64,000 nucleotides of DNA from Ruminococcus albus AD2013 (GTDB lineage Bacteria > Bacillota > Clostridia > Oscillospirales > Ruminococcaceae). Each line of letters opens with the position of its first letter. Position 1 is the stretch's first letter. Shown here piece by piece: positions 1-6,467 of the stretch. The notes under the pieces are model-generated. The model was not told where the DNA came from. It made no database searches and saw nothing but the letters and a program-made list of their open reading frames with translations. Made by a program: the position numbers and the translations under genes. The stretch is from NCBI RefSeq assembly GCF_000526775.1, contig NZ_JAGS01000001.1:558001-622000 (forward strand). Direction: 5' to 3'.

Positions 1-1083
1 CAGATAATCGAAGTAGGTCTTGATAATATTTTTGCAGATCTTTGGGGTATCGGTGGTGCCGTTTACATCTTTGAGGAACTCATAGTTCCAGCCGCAGCCC
101 GGTTCCGTATCAGCAGATGCTACAAGATATTCAGCATAGTTCTGCCATAGGTCTGCTATCTCTATCGAGGACATTACACAAGCGTCAAAACCAACGAATT
201 TCAGCTTGTTTTTTTTGAAATCACTCTTGTCGAGAGCAGTCTTCATCTCGGCAAGGGTAAGGCTGTCGCCGAGATTAGTCTTGCTGTCAACATTCAGTTC
301 GTCCGAACCGTAGCCCAGAACAGGTCCACCGCCGTGATCCCAGCAGATCAGCGCATAGTTATCAGCAGGATACTTTGAAGGTGCATCTTTGAGGAAATCG
401 CTGAAAGTATCGGATTTGCCCATGTTTTTCTTATCTGTCTCGTAGATGTTTATACCTGCACCGTTGTCAGCCTGTATATCAGCATCTTTGGACTTGTACT
501 CAATGTAAGCGTTCTTACCTGAGGGGTATCCGGGTATCCACCAGGTTTGAGCGCCGCCGCAGTATGCCACAAGGTTAACGTCCTTGTCGTCGAGACCGCT
601 GTATATCATCTCGCCTATGTCAATGGTCGCGGCTTTTGAAGCCTGTTTGCTTTCAAGGTCAGAGCCTACAATATATACCATTATGGTCAGCTTTTTCTTG
701 GCTTCTTTCTTTTTATCGGACCATTTTCTGGCTTTGCCCGAAGTGCCGACATTCACCCTTGTGTTAGATGAAGTTCTGAGTGCGCCTCTTTCCACGGATG
801 AAAGGGAAGTCATTCTCATGTTATCGGCGATAGCACCGCCGCCTGAAAGATCAATGACTTTCATGCCGTTTTCATCTTCGGTGGTCTCTGCGTCGGTAGT
901 ATCTTCCTCAGATGTGGTTTCTTCCGGGGTAGTTTCTTTATCAGCAGACGTCGTAGTGGCGGCAGCGGAAGAACTATCAGAAGCCGGGGAACTATCCTCC
1001 GCCGGTTTGTCGCTGCAGCCTGCCATAAGTGAGGCTGTGAGCATCAGTGCAGTTACCGCACTGATGAACTTTTTGTTTTTCAT
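1..1083 (-). CDS. Clostripain-like cysteine peptidase (family C11), lipoprotein, 3' part outside window
   Basis: Reading leftwards from the ATG at 1083 there is an unbroken frame of 361 codons that leaves the window at base 1. A GGAGGG ribosome site sits just upstream. The N-terminus MKNKKFISAVTALMLTASLM followed by AGC is a lipoprotein signal peptide with lipidated Cys near residue 22. A Ser/Thr/Glu-rich linker of about 70 residues follows. The peptidase part shows the two C11 hallmarks: His250 in WDHGGG and Cys302 in FDACVMS. Family C11 enzymes cleave after Arg or Lys and usually self-activate. I infer a surface-anchored protease. The C-terminal part is not visible. Confidence 0.85.
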   Translation of the reverse strand, partial: MKNKKFISAVTALMLTASLMAGCSDKPAEDSSPASDSSSAAATTTSADKETTPEETTSEEDTTDAETTEDENGMKVIDLSGGGAIADNMRMTSLSSVERGALRTSSNTRVNVGTSGKARKWSDKKKEAKKKLTIMVYIVGSDLESKQASKAATIDIGEMIYSGLDDKDVNLVAYCGGAQTWWIPGYPSGKNAYIEYKSKDADIQADNGAGINIYETDKKNMGKSDTFSDFLKDAPSKYPADNYALICWDHGGGPVLGYGSDELNVDSKTNLGDSLTLAEMKTALDKSDFKKNKLKFVGFDACVMSSIEIADLWQNYAEYLVASADTEPGCGWNYEFLKDVNGTTDTPKICKNIIKTYFDYL

Positions 1084-1171
1084 CGGATCCCTCCTGTGTT
1101 TTTTGTCGGACGCTTATTCGTTTACTGCAACCGATCTCTGTAGTCAGAATTTTAAAAATTCACCAAATGAT

Positions 1172-1200
1172 ATTTTAACACAATAAAGATAATTTGTAAA
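1172..1200 (-). promoter_or_regulatory. Sigma-A type promoter of the clostripain-like gene
   Basis: On the minus strand TTTACA (1195-1200) and TAAAAT (1172-1177) are separated by 17 bases. They lie about 90 bases ahead of the start codon. Confidence 0.6.
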
Positions 1201-1415
1201 GACATATCACATGATTTTTAACTATATTATGGGTTGTCGTCACATACAGGAAGAATTTTTGTAAAAACTGCAAAGTTAAAAATTCTTATCAGTTGTTTCA
1301 GTGAAATTATGAATATTAATTACAGCTGTGATATCCGTATATTTCCAGCACTTTCAGGGCGCTTTTTAAGAGATACCCGATCGTACCGAAATGTAAAAAA
1401 TTGTACAGGAGTATC
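1201..1415. other. Divergent intergenic region, no gene seen
   Basis: The space between the divergent clostripain-like gene and the lipoprotein gene at 1483 is AT-rich and contains their two promoters. I see no convincing small gene or structured RNA in it. Confidence 0.4.
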
Positions 1416-1444
1416 TTTACATTTGAAGGAAAGTGTGATATACT
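1416..1444 (+). promoter_or_regulatory. Sigma-A type promoter of the 1483-3527 pair
   Basis: TTTACA (1416-1421), a 17-base spacer and TATACT (1439-1444) precede the lipoprotein gene that starts with GTG at 1483. Confidence 0.65.
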
Positions 1445-1482
1445 AATTAATGATATATCTTAAATGAAAGGGGGCTTGCTCT

Positions 1483-2505
1483 GTGAGGATAAAAGCAGCG
1501 TCGGCATTGCTGGCAGCAATCATGTTTTGCGGGTGTACTGTTACACCGCAGGCTGAAAAAAACAACAGCAATAAGCCTGTAGCAAGGGAATATAAAGATG
1601 ATAGTGTTGTTTCTGACGAAGTTCTCCCTGCACATATCGAACCGGATAACAAAGAGTGGGAAAATGGCGGTAAGCTTGTTCACGATGATTTTTCGGTCGG
1701 GGACGATTTTAATTTTCTCGACAATTGCGTGAACGATGAGCAGAGGGTCTGGACCTTCGTATACTGGGGTGCTTATGATGAGAATGACGAAAAGTACCGC
1801 GATCTTAGTTTCTTCATGCGTACACCTTACGAATCTACCCCTTATGATATTGTTGAATGTTACGGCGGAAAGTCAATACCTGCCTCGAAAGATGATGACA
1901 AATTATTGCAGTATGCTGAGTTTACAAAAACTGAAGCTTTTCTGTTGAACGCAGCTCATGCAGATCATTATTTCGATTATAAGTATCCTTTCCCCGAAGA
2001 TTCAGGAAGACTGGGACAGTATGCTGGTCTGAGGTTTTATTTTGACAGCAAGGGACAGATGGTGCTGGCGGTGATGTATCTCAATGATGATCTTATGCCG
2101 CTTTCTCAGGTGGAAAGAGATTCGTATACTTTCAAAGAAAAGGATAAAATGAATTTGCCCGATGGCTGTACTCTTGTACCAAAAGTAATGCTGAAAGGAA
2201 TGGAAAACTGGCATCAGCTTATTGCCGATGAGGCTTTCCCTGTGCTTACATTCAAGGACGGCAAGGTAAAAGTCAAATGTAAAAAGACAGACGGCTCGGA
2301 TTCAGAAGGTGAGGGCACGTTTAAAACAGGTACAGAGATGGGGTATACCGAAACAGATACTTCGGTTGAATTTGACCTGCCCGCAGGCAGCGACAATATG
2401 ACAACTTATCTTTCTTATAACTGTTACCTCGATGCTTACGAGCTCCATGACCCTTACTGGCGCGATAAATACGACTGTACTCTGCTTATGTGCAAATTGA
2501 AATAA
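1483..2505 (+). CDS. Uncharacterised lipoprotein, 340 aa
   Basis: I chose the GTG start at 1483 because an AGGGGG ribosome site lies about 8 bases upstream and the promoter fits. The first 18 residues form a lipoprotein signal (hydrophobic ALLAAIMF then CGC), so the protein should be anchored on the outside of the membrane. The rest is an acidic, Tyr- and Asp-rich globular region with no family I recognise. It is followed after 23 bases by the membrane protein at 2529, and no terminator lies between them, so the two are probably co-transcribed. The function is unknown. Confidence 0.75.
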   Translation: MRIKAASALLAAIMFCGCTVTPQAEKNNSNKPVAREYKDDSVVSDEVLPAHIEPDNKEWENGGKLVHDDFSVGDDFNFLDNCVNDEQRVWTFVYWGAYDENDEKYRDLSFFMRTPYESTPYDIVECYGGKSIPASKDDDKLLQYAEFTKTEAFLLNAAHADHYFDYKYPFPEDSGRLGQYAGLRFYFDSKGQMVLAVMYLNDDLMPLSQVERDSYTFKEKDKMNLPDGCTLVPKVMLKGMENWHQLIADEAFPVLTFKDGKVKVKCKKTDGSDSEGEGTFKTGTEMGYTETDTSVEFDLPAGSDNMTTYLSYNCYLDAYELHDPYWRDKYDCTLLMCKLK

Positions 2506-2528
2506 GTAATGAAAGCGGATAATATTCT

Positions 2529-3527
2529 ATGAAGAATAATGAGATAAAAAAAATAATGAATGATAACCGCAACGACATAGCCAAGGCTTCACGGCTGATG
2601 GTCGGTATAGTTCTCGGTGCGGTCATTATAATAGGTGTTGTATTCTATGGTATAGCACCAAAGACCAAAAAATCTGATAAAGTTGATAAAAATTCCCCGG
2701 CGGTACAGGGCAGTGCTGAAAAGTCCGAAGCTGTGAATGTTGATGAGGATTCCGAGTGGGAGGATGAACGCGAAAGACCTATGGGGCATCTTTATCGAGT
2801 TGCTGCCGATACTACTGTCACCGATAAGAACGGAGAATACATCGGTGCAGCGGGAGAGGGTGAACTGTTTTCTTCCTACGATGAACTTGATATCTCCCAG
2901 TTTGGTACCGGTCAGCAGATAGAGGTGGAGTATCTGTCCCAAAAGGGATATCTTCCCGCCGATGACCTTGAAGAAGTCGGTGCGGCGACAGTACTTCCTA
3001 CAGCAGGTAACGGTATTAGGACTGATACGAATAATTCAACTTTCCCAAGTGATGCCGAAGATAGCGGATTCATCGCAGCTGCTGCACTGGTCAATTGCCA
3101 GAAGCTTTACAACTGGGATAAGTACGAACTTAAAGACGCGGCAGGTACTCTTGGTACCGGCGATGACTATGTAAAACTGATAGAAGAATATTCGGGCGGA
3201 GACCTTATCGCCGAAAGAAAGACCTCATTCAGCGCCAATGATCTGGCTTCATGCATTGACGAAGGCAGGCGTATCCTCCTTGCGGTGCGTTACTATGACG
3301 GTATAGCGGATTTCGATTACAGCGATTACTACGGTCTCAGTTCCGGTACACAGTATGTGGTCGTATGCGGATACGAGGTCGAAGAAGAGGGAGATATACA
3401 GTTTTACTGCTGTGATCCATTCTACGGTACCGGCGGCAGGAGCCTTGTTTCCGTAAACGCCGACACTCTCGTAGCTTCTGCGGAACTTGTAGACGATGCA
3501 CGCAAAGGCATGATAGTACTTAAATAA
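2529..3527 (+). CDS. Membrane-anchored protein with SH3-like and degenerate C39-type peptidase domain
   Basis: The protein has 332 residues. A single membrane helix lies at about residues 21-42, followed by a charged linker. Residues about 80-150 resemble a bacterial SH3 domain. The C-terminal half (about 170-330) looks like a C39-type papain-fold peptidase: it has the hydrophobic helix GFIAAAALVNC near residue 180, the strand TQYVVVCGYE near 273 and the CCDPFYG turn near 295. The residues expected to be the catalytic Cys and His appear to be replaced (Ile or Ala, and Gln). If the alignment is right this is a binding or scaffold protein, not a protease. The fold assignment is inferred by eye. 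It is the second gene of the pair starting at 1483. Confidence 0.6.
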   Translation: MKNNEIKKIMNDNRNDIAKASRLMVGIVLGAVIIIGVVFYGIAPKTKKSDKVDKNSPAVQGSAEKSEAVNVDEDSEWEDERERPMGHLYRVAADTTVTDKNGEYIGAAGEGELFSSYDELDISQFGTGQQIEVEYLSQKGYLPADDLEEVGAATVLPTAGNGIRTDTNNSTFPSDAEDSGFIAAAALVNCQKLYNWDKYELKDAAGTLGTGDDYVKLIEEYSGGDLIAERKTSFSANDLASCIDEGRRILLAVRYYDGIADFDYSDYYGLSSGTQYVVVCGYEVEEEGDIQFYCCDPFYGTGGRSLVSVNADTLVASAELVDDARKGMIVLK

Positions 3528-3533
3528 TATTAT

Positions 3534-3567
3534 AAGCTGTCCGTTCATGCCGAACGGGCAGCTTTTA
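3534..3567. terminator. Bidirectional hairpin between convergent genes
   Basis: A 13-bp near-perfect stem (AAGCTGTCCGTTC with GAACGGGCAGCTT) lies between the convergent stop codons at 3527 and 3565. The T-tracts are short, so termination efficiency is uncertain. Confidence 0.6.
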
Positions 3568-3828
3568 TAATAACAGATATGCAAGTCCCATCAGCAGTTT
3601 TATGTCAGCACCCTGTTTGTAAAGAATGAATATAAGCATAGCGATGAGAGCTTTTTCTTCGTCTATCTTTATACCGCCGAAAAGTCCAGCAATATCTGTT
3701 TTTTCAGCAGAAGTATCATCTTTCTCGCTGTTATGCTTCACAGCATCACGGGAACGCTGCTGCATTTCCATCACACGGCGCATGGCATCTTCCTGCATTT
3801 TGCTGAAATTATTGTCAGATGATGCCAA
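3565..3828 (-). CDS. Small uncharacterised protein, last of a three-gene set
   Basis: I place the start at TTG 3828 because a GGAGGAGGAGG ribosome site lies right upstream. The same bases encode the glycine run at the end of the preceding gene. The product is about 87 residues: a polar, Met- and Gln-rich N-terminal half, an LFGGIKI stretch, and a hydrophobic C-terminal half (ALIAMLIFILYKQ and LLMGLAYLLL) that could form one or two membrane helices. The overlap of 14 bases with the upstream gene implies translational coupling. No family is recognised. An alternative start is a TTG at 3846. Confidence 0.55.
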   Translation of the reverse strand: MASSDNNFSKMQEDAMRRVMEMQQRSRDAVKHNSEKDDTSAEKTDIAGLFGGIKIDEEKALIAMLIFILYKQGADIKLLMGLAYLLL

Positions 3829-4174
3829 GAAGCCCTCCTCCTCCAAGCCCGCTCTCTTTCAGTGCAGGATAAATATTCATCAGGCGGTATATTTTTATCA
3901 CCCTGTCCAGCTTGTTTCGGGTCTCTTCCTTTAAAAGCGGACGAAGTGCAGTCATAAGGCGGATATGATCGTCGTCCTGTGATGCAGTCTGCAATATCTG
4001 ACCAAGCTGCATCAGCTTCACCGTATCTATGCCATCGGCTTCGGATCGTAACACTGGCGCAGCAGGTATACTCTCGGACTTGCCACCGCTCAGCATACCC
4101 GCAAGGTCACGCAGCTGTTTCATGCTTTCTTCGTCGTTCAGTACGTCCTGTATCCTGTTCATCATGTCTTCCAT
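3815..4174 (-). CDS. Small uncharacterised helical protein, middle of a three-gene set
   Basis: A 119-residue mostly helical, cytosolic-looking protein. It starts at ATG 4174 after a GGGGGAT-type ribosome site. The C-terminus ends in a glycine run (GLGGGGLL). It lies 18 bases downstream of the 82-residue gene at 4193-4441 and overlaps the next gene, so the three form one operon. The sequence resembles anonymous small proteins seen in other Clostridia, but I cannot name a family or function. Confidence 0.65.
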   Translation of the reverse strand: MEDMMNRIQDVLNDEESMKQLRDLAGMLSGGKSESIPAAPVLRSEADGIDTVKLMQLGQILQTASQDDDHIRLMTALRPLLKEETRNKLDRVIKIYRLMNIYPALKESGLGGGGLLGII

Positions 4175-4192
4175 ATTATCCCCCTTATTACG

Positions 4193-4441
4193 CTATTTTC
4201 CCGTAAATTTCCGAATAAGTGCCTGTGCCTGCGGGCTTTCCATGATTTTCTGACAAGCAGTTTTGTCTGCTAGAGTTTTTGTGAGCTTCTCCTGCTGAAC
4301 GGCGGGTAGTTTTTTCAGCAAATTGCCAATATCGCCGCTGCAGAGATTTCTTTCAAGTGATTCGGGCGTAACGCCGAGCTTTTTTGCAGCTTCTTCCAGT
4401 AAGGGTCGCATATTCTCCGGAGTTTGTCTTTTATCAGTCAT
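4193..4441 (-). CDS. Small uncharacterised protein, first of a three-gene set
   Basis: An 82-residue helical protein starting at ATG 4441 with an AAGGAGG ribosome site 7 bases upstream. It has no signal peptide or membrane helix. It is rich in Lys, Glu and Leu, and reads like a small adaptor-type helical bundle. It heads the operon 4441-3565, whose last member is hydrophobic. The operon is divergent from the phosphoesterase gene at 4552. The function is unknown. Confidence 0.65.
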   Translation of the reverse strand: MTDKRQTPENMRPLLEEAAKKLGVTPESLERNLCSGDIGNLLKKLPAVQQEKLTKTLADKTACQKIMESPQAQALIRKFTGK

Positions 4442-4493
4442 ATCATGACCTCCTTAAAAATTTGTAAATATTCACATACTTGCACTAATTGTC

Positions 4494-4522
4494 TTGATTT
4501 TTAATTTTAAATGTGATATAAT
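4494..4522 (+). promoter_or_regulatory. Sigma-A type promoter of the phosphoesterase gene
   Basis: TTGATT (4494-4499), 17 bases, TATAAT (4517-4522). The ATG follows 29 bases later. Confidence 0.7.
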
Positions 4523-4551
4523 ATACACAATGCGGGAGGGGGGACCATTCC

Positions 4552-5031
4552 ATGAGGATCATTGTTTTTTCGGATACACACGGTAATTTTGCCGCTATGC
4601 ATAAGATAATCAAGCGCAATGGTGACGCTGATCTGTTTATATTCCTGGGTGACGGTCTTTCGGAGTTCCGCAAGCTGAAATCTCATTATCTCGATAATAA
4701 TATGATATGCGTCAAAGGCAATTGCGATTTTGATAAAGAGCTTCCCGAAAGCATGGTCTATGTTCTGCCCGACGGCAAGCGTATGTTCCTCGCACATGGT
4801 GATAAATGGGGCGTGAATTTCTCTGTTGAGAACATTTACGAGAAAGCCAAGGAGGAAGAATGTCAGTTCGCCCTTTTCGGACACACCCATAAGCGCTATT
4901 ATGAACAGCGCGGTACTATGCTTATACTCAATCCCGGCAGTGCGGGTCAGCCCCGTGACGAAAAGCCGCCTTGTTATGCATGGCTTGATATAACTCCTAC
5001 CGGAGTGATACATAATTTCGTTAATCTGTGA
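4552..5031 (+). CDS. Metallophosphoesterase, YfcE/MJ0936 type
   Basis: A 159-residue single-domain calcineurin-like phosphoesterase. The metal-binding motifs appear in order: SDTHGN (residues 7-12), GDG (about 33), GNCDFD (about 56), AHGDKWG (about 83) and GHTHKRY (about 106). The length fits the YfcE/MJ0936 class, which hydrolyses phosphodiesters or small phosphomonoesters with Mn or a similar metal. The natural substrate is usually unknown. The ribosome site GGGAGGGGGG precedes the ATG. The gene has its own promoter and terminator, so it is monocistronic. It should be cytosolic. Confidence 0.88.
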   Translation: MRIIVFSDTHGNFAAMHKIIKRNGDADLFIFLGDGLSEFRKLKSHYLDNNMICVKGNCDFDKELPESMVYVLPDGKRMFLAHGDKWGVNFSVENIYEKAKEEECQFALFGHTHKRYYEQRGTMLILNPGSAGQPRDEKPPCYAWLDITPTGVIHNFVNL

Positions 5032-5034
5032 TGC

Positions 5035-5062
5035 GAGCGCACCTTTTGGTGCGTTCTTTTTT
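5035..5062 (+). terminator. Intrinsic terminator of the phosphoesterase gene
   Basis: A GAGCGCACC/GGTGCGTTC stem with a four-base loop is followed by a run of seven T. Confidence 0.8.
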
Positions 5063-5102
5063 ATTATATGCATAGTGATCCGTTTTTGAACCATTACATT
5101 AC

Positions 5103-5140
5103 AAAAAAAGCGCCCGCAGATTTCTTGTGCGGACGCTTTT
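5103..5140 (-). terminator. Intrinsic terminator of the DUF5662-type gene
   Basis: On the minus strand a stem AAAAGCGTCCGCA with TGCGGGCGCTTTT is followed by a T run. Confidence 0.75.
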
Positions 5141-5180
5141 CAGTGTGATTATTCTTTTTGAGGGAACGTTACGACTTATA

Positions 5181-5723
5181 TCAGTAGTCTTTGAGCTTTC
5201 TGATATATGCGAAAGTGCGGCGTTCTCCTTTATTTTTCAGCATCACCAGAAGTTTTTCCAGCAGTGCGGAAGTCTCGGGGTGTATCATACGGGTATTTTT
5301 GCCTTTCATAAAATATGCCAGCGCAGAACCGTCATCATACTTATCTTTCATATATATCTTGCTTGCCGCCACTCTGTCACAGAACATCTCCTTGACATAT
5401 TTCAGTGGCACTTTAACTGGGCTCATAACCCTGGTCACAGGGTCATAGTCCGTCCAGTACTCAAAATGATGCTTGTTGCGGCCCTTATGGTGCATCCAAG
5501 CGTATGAGAAACCATATTCATCCCTTTCTCCCTCGTGAGGCGAGCGGTTTCCCTGAAAATATTTAACTCCATATGAGAATTCTTCTATAGAAAATTTTGA
5601 CAGATCGTGAGTCAGCCCTTGTAAGGGTATACCTGCACGGAAACAGTTCTTCATTACTTCATGGCGGTGACGCGCAACAGTCCTGAAATGTTTCAGTGCT
5701 TTTTCACTGGTGGCACGGTCCAT
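5181..5723 (-). CDS. DUF5662-type protein of unknown function
   Basis: About 180 residues. The upstream ATG codons at 5792 and 5774 lie at or just beside the predicted transcription start, so I place the start at ATG 5723, which has an AAGGAAG ribosome site 9 bases ahead. The sequence has the pattern I associate with DUF5662: HDLSKFSIEEF, then VKYFQGNRSPH, then AWMHHKGRNKHHFEYW, and later VKEMFCDRVAASKIY. The clustered His and Asp residues suggest a metal-dependent, HD-like activity, but this is inference. It is a single gene with its own promoter and terminator. No signal peptide is present. Confidence 0.65.
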   Translation of the reverse strand: MDRATSEKALKHFRTVARHRHEVMKNCFRAGIPLQGLTHDLSKFSIEEFSYGVKYFQGNRSPHEGERDEYGFSYAWMHHKGRNKHHFEYWTDYDPVTRVMSPVKVPLKYVKEMFCDRVAASKIYMKDKYDDGSALAYFMKGKNTRMIHPETSALLEKLLVMLKNKGERRTFAYIRKLKDY

Positions 5724-5794
5724 AACTGAACACTTCCTTAACTTTTCGTGATGATTTTCGTGGTTTCGCTCCATATAGGTGCTTTTCTCCATCT

Positions 5795-5823
5795 ATTATA
5801 CCAAATCACGGTTGATTTGTAAA
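5795..5823 (-). promoter_or_regulatory. Promoter of the DUF5662-type gene with internal dyad
   Basis: TTTACA (5818-5823), 17 bases, TATAAT (5795-5800) on the minus strand. The spacer carries an inverted repeat AAATCA-N4-TGATTT, similar to sequence in the promoter at 15335-15364. Confidence 0.7.
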
Positions 5824-5830
5824 GAGATTT

Positions 5831-6016
5831 TTATGCTTTTTTTATGTAAATGTCTGATCTATTTTCGCTTATATTTTTATAACTTTTCACATAACTATCA
5901 AATAAACAGAGTATGATATAAACAAGATAAAGAGAGTGATAAAGAACATTTGATAATAACTTTTTTTCATATATTTTTTTCTCCAATTTCTCCACCTCTT
6001 CTTTCGTCTCGACCAT
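5831..6016 (-). CDS. Possible small single-helix membrane protein
   Basis: An open frame of about 61 codons with a charged N-terminal helix (VETKEEVEKLEKKIYEKK) and one hydrophobic stretch (LYLVYIILCLF), ending in a basic tail. The predicted start lies inside the hairpin at 6004-6039 and the ribosome site is poor. An internal TTG start after GGTGGAGAAA is an alternative. The frame may be fortuitous in AT-rich DNA. I list it because nothing else explains 5824-6000. Confidence 0.25.
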   Translation of the reverse strand: MVETKEEVEKLEKKIYEKKLLSNVLYHSLYLVYIILCLFDSYVKSYKNISENRSDIYIKKA

Positions 6017-6139
6017 GGTCAAAAACTATGGCGGGACGAGGGAATGAAGGCAGAGAACCAACCTAGAGATCCTCATATTTTTTCTTCATATATACTTCTA
6101 TACTTCGCAGAAAACCCCGACGTGAGTCGGGGTTTTTTG
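6004..6139 (+). ncRNA. Candidate structured RNA ending in an intrinsic terminator
   Basis: Two elements suggest a short transcript. A hairpin at 6004-6039 pairs TCGTCTCG-A-CCATGGT with ACTATGG-CGGGACGA around a CAAAA loop. At 6113-6138 AACCCCGAC-GTGA-GTCGGGGTT followed by TTTTTT is a textbook terminator with no plus-strand gene before it. I could not find a clear consensus promoter for it. I recognise no known RNA family. Confidence 0.35.
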
Positions 6140-6364
6140 TTGTCTTTGTATATCTCGGTTTGTTTGTATGAACGTTTCGGTCTGTTATGTATACAGTGGA
6201 AAGAGTTGGTTTAATATGTTACAACAGCGAGAGCGGTTTGTATGATGTCGTAAAAGATGGTAACAAAAAAATACGAAATGATACGGTCGTATATCCTGGT
6301 ATATATTTAGATGCTCTTTGATCCATAGATAAAGAACAAAATTCAATATTTTTTTCACAGTATC
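6140..6364. other. Intergenic region, no gene seen
   Basis: AT-rich spacer between the orphan terminator and the promoter at 6365. I see no open frame with a ribosome site and no strong hairpin. Confidence 0.4.
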
Positions 6365-6393
6365 TTTACTTTTGTTGTGGATTATGATATAAT
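6365..6393 (+). promoter_or_regulatory. Promoter of the TerD-fusion gene
   Basis: TTTACT (6365-6370), 17 bases, TATAAT (6388-6393), 74 bases ahead of the chosen ATG. Confidence 0.7.
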
Positions 6394-6467
6394 AGACTTG
6401 ATAAACTCTTTGCCGCAGTTTGGCAGGCTGAGAGAATGTTTCTCACAGAATGAGGAGGAAAACAACA

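Noticed and set aside
584..1186. 200-codon plus-strand frame opposite the clostripain-like gene
   Set aside because: The minus-strand frame has a signal peptide, ribosome site and C11 catalytic motifs; the plus frame has none.
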